DNA from: an uncultured Ruminococcus sp.
GTDB taxonomy: Bacteria; Bacillota; Clostridia; Oscillospirales; Ruminococcaceae
Assembly: GCA_946531975.1 (NCBI GenBank)
Contig: CAMNAY010000120.1
Coordinates: 1 to 5,879 of the forward strand
Length of the DNA: 5,879 nt
Reading direction: 5' to 3'
Shown: one piece after another, positions 5,730 to 5,879 of the stretch
Layout of the letters: each line of letters starts with the position of its first letter
Numbering within the stretch: the first letter of the stretch is position 1
Program-made: the position numbers and the translations under genes
Notes under the pieces: model-generated
The model's input: the letters and a program-made list of their open reading frames with translations, nothing else
The model's database searches: none
What the model was told of the DNA's origin: nothing

Positions 5730-5879
5730 GCATTTCCTCTCTTTCTGTGCCGGAAGACGAAGTATCCGCAGAGCAGTGCGATTCCGCCGCCGATCGCCGC
5801 CATAATGCCGTACCAGTGATTGGATTTGACCGGTTGGGGTTCTGTTTTCCGCTCGGAAAACGGCGATTTGATATTCAGC
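5726..5879 (-). CDS. C-terminal end of a membrane-anchored protein (5' part outside window)
   Basis: The last 50 residues of a protein that starts beyond the right edge. They comprise a polar, proline-containing stretch (SERKTEPQPVKSNHWYG), a single hydrophobic helix (about IMAAIGGGIALLCGYFVF) and a basic tail RHRKRGNA, then TGA at 5728-5726. This is the pattern of an exported protein held by a C-terminal membrane anchor, with the basic tail in the cytoplasm. There is no LPXTG-type sortase motif in the visible part. The stop overlaps the next start by ATGA, implying coupled translation and a shared complex or task with the 248-residue protein. The function cannot be told from this fragment. 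The reading frame is supported by the helix, the overlap and the ribosome site inside its end. Confidence 0.72.
   Translation of the reverse strand, partial: LNIKSPFSERKTEPQPVKSNHWYGIMAAIGGGIALLCGYFVFRHRKRGNA

Noticed and set aside
1..5879. CRISPR arrays, insertion sequences, tRNA genes, phage or defence genes
   Set aside because: No regularly spaced direct repeats, transposase-like proteins, terminal inverted repeats or tRNA-like folds were seen on either strand.

Overview
All seven protein-coding genes recognised here lie on the minus strand. The window looks like chromosome from a Ruminococcus-type gut or rumen firmicute (Oscillospiraceae). The grounds are a type I dockerin on a secreted protein with leucine-rich and transglutaminase-like domains, a neighbouring CotH-family lipoprotein, clear sigma-A type promoters, purine-rich Shine-Dalgarno sites, and base composition near 50% GC. 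No rRNA, tRNA, CRISPR array, insertion sequence or phage gene was recognised.

Reading the minus strand from right to left: positions 5879-4983 hold the end of an operon of unknown function. A protein with a C-terminal membrane anchor, cut by the window edge, overlaps by ATGA a 248-residue protein with two membrane segments and an extracytoplasmic domain. A strong intrinsic terminator (4979-4938) closes this unit. A new promoter (4864-4836) drives a 547-residue CotH-family lipoprotein (4790-3147). Another promoter (3119-3091) and a structured leader of about 190 nt precede a 483-residue secreted protein (2892-1441) with a signal peptide, BspA-like leucine-rich repeats, a transglutaminase-like domain with an intact Cys-His-Asp set, and a C-terminal dockerin. 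A GC-rich terminator (1433-1394) follows it.

Positions 1383-1 hold a queuosine-precursor operon: a near-consensus promoter, a leader of about 128 nt, then queD, queE and the start of folE. FolE makes dihydroneopterin triphosphate, QueD turns it into carboxytetrahydropterin, and QueE makes carboxydeazaguanine. Later steps (QueC, QueF) are not in the window and may lie beyond its left edge. The leader contains what looks like a preQ1 class I riboswitch, followed by an antiterminator hairpin and a terminator hairpin that share one strand. That is the layout of end-product attenuation and is the most interesting regulatory structure in the window.

The protein genes belong to known families or are unremarkable membrane proteins. 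I found no defence system or other clearly new gene system. The best leads are RNA-level: the que leader, and the folded leader of the dockerin gene.
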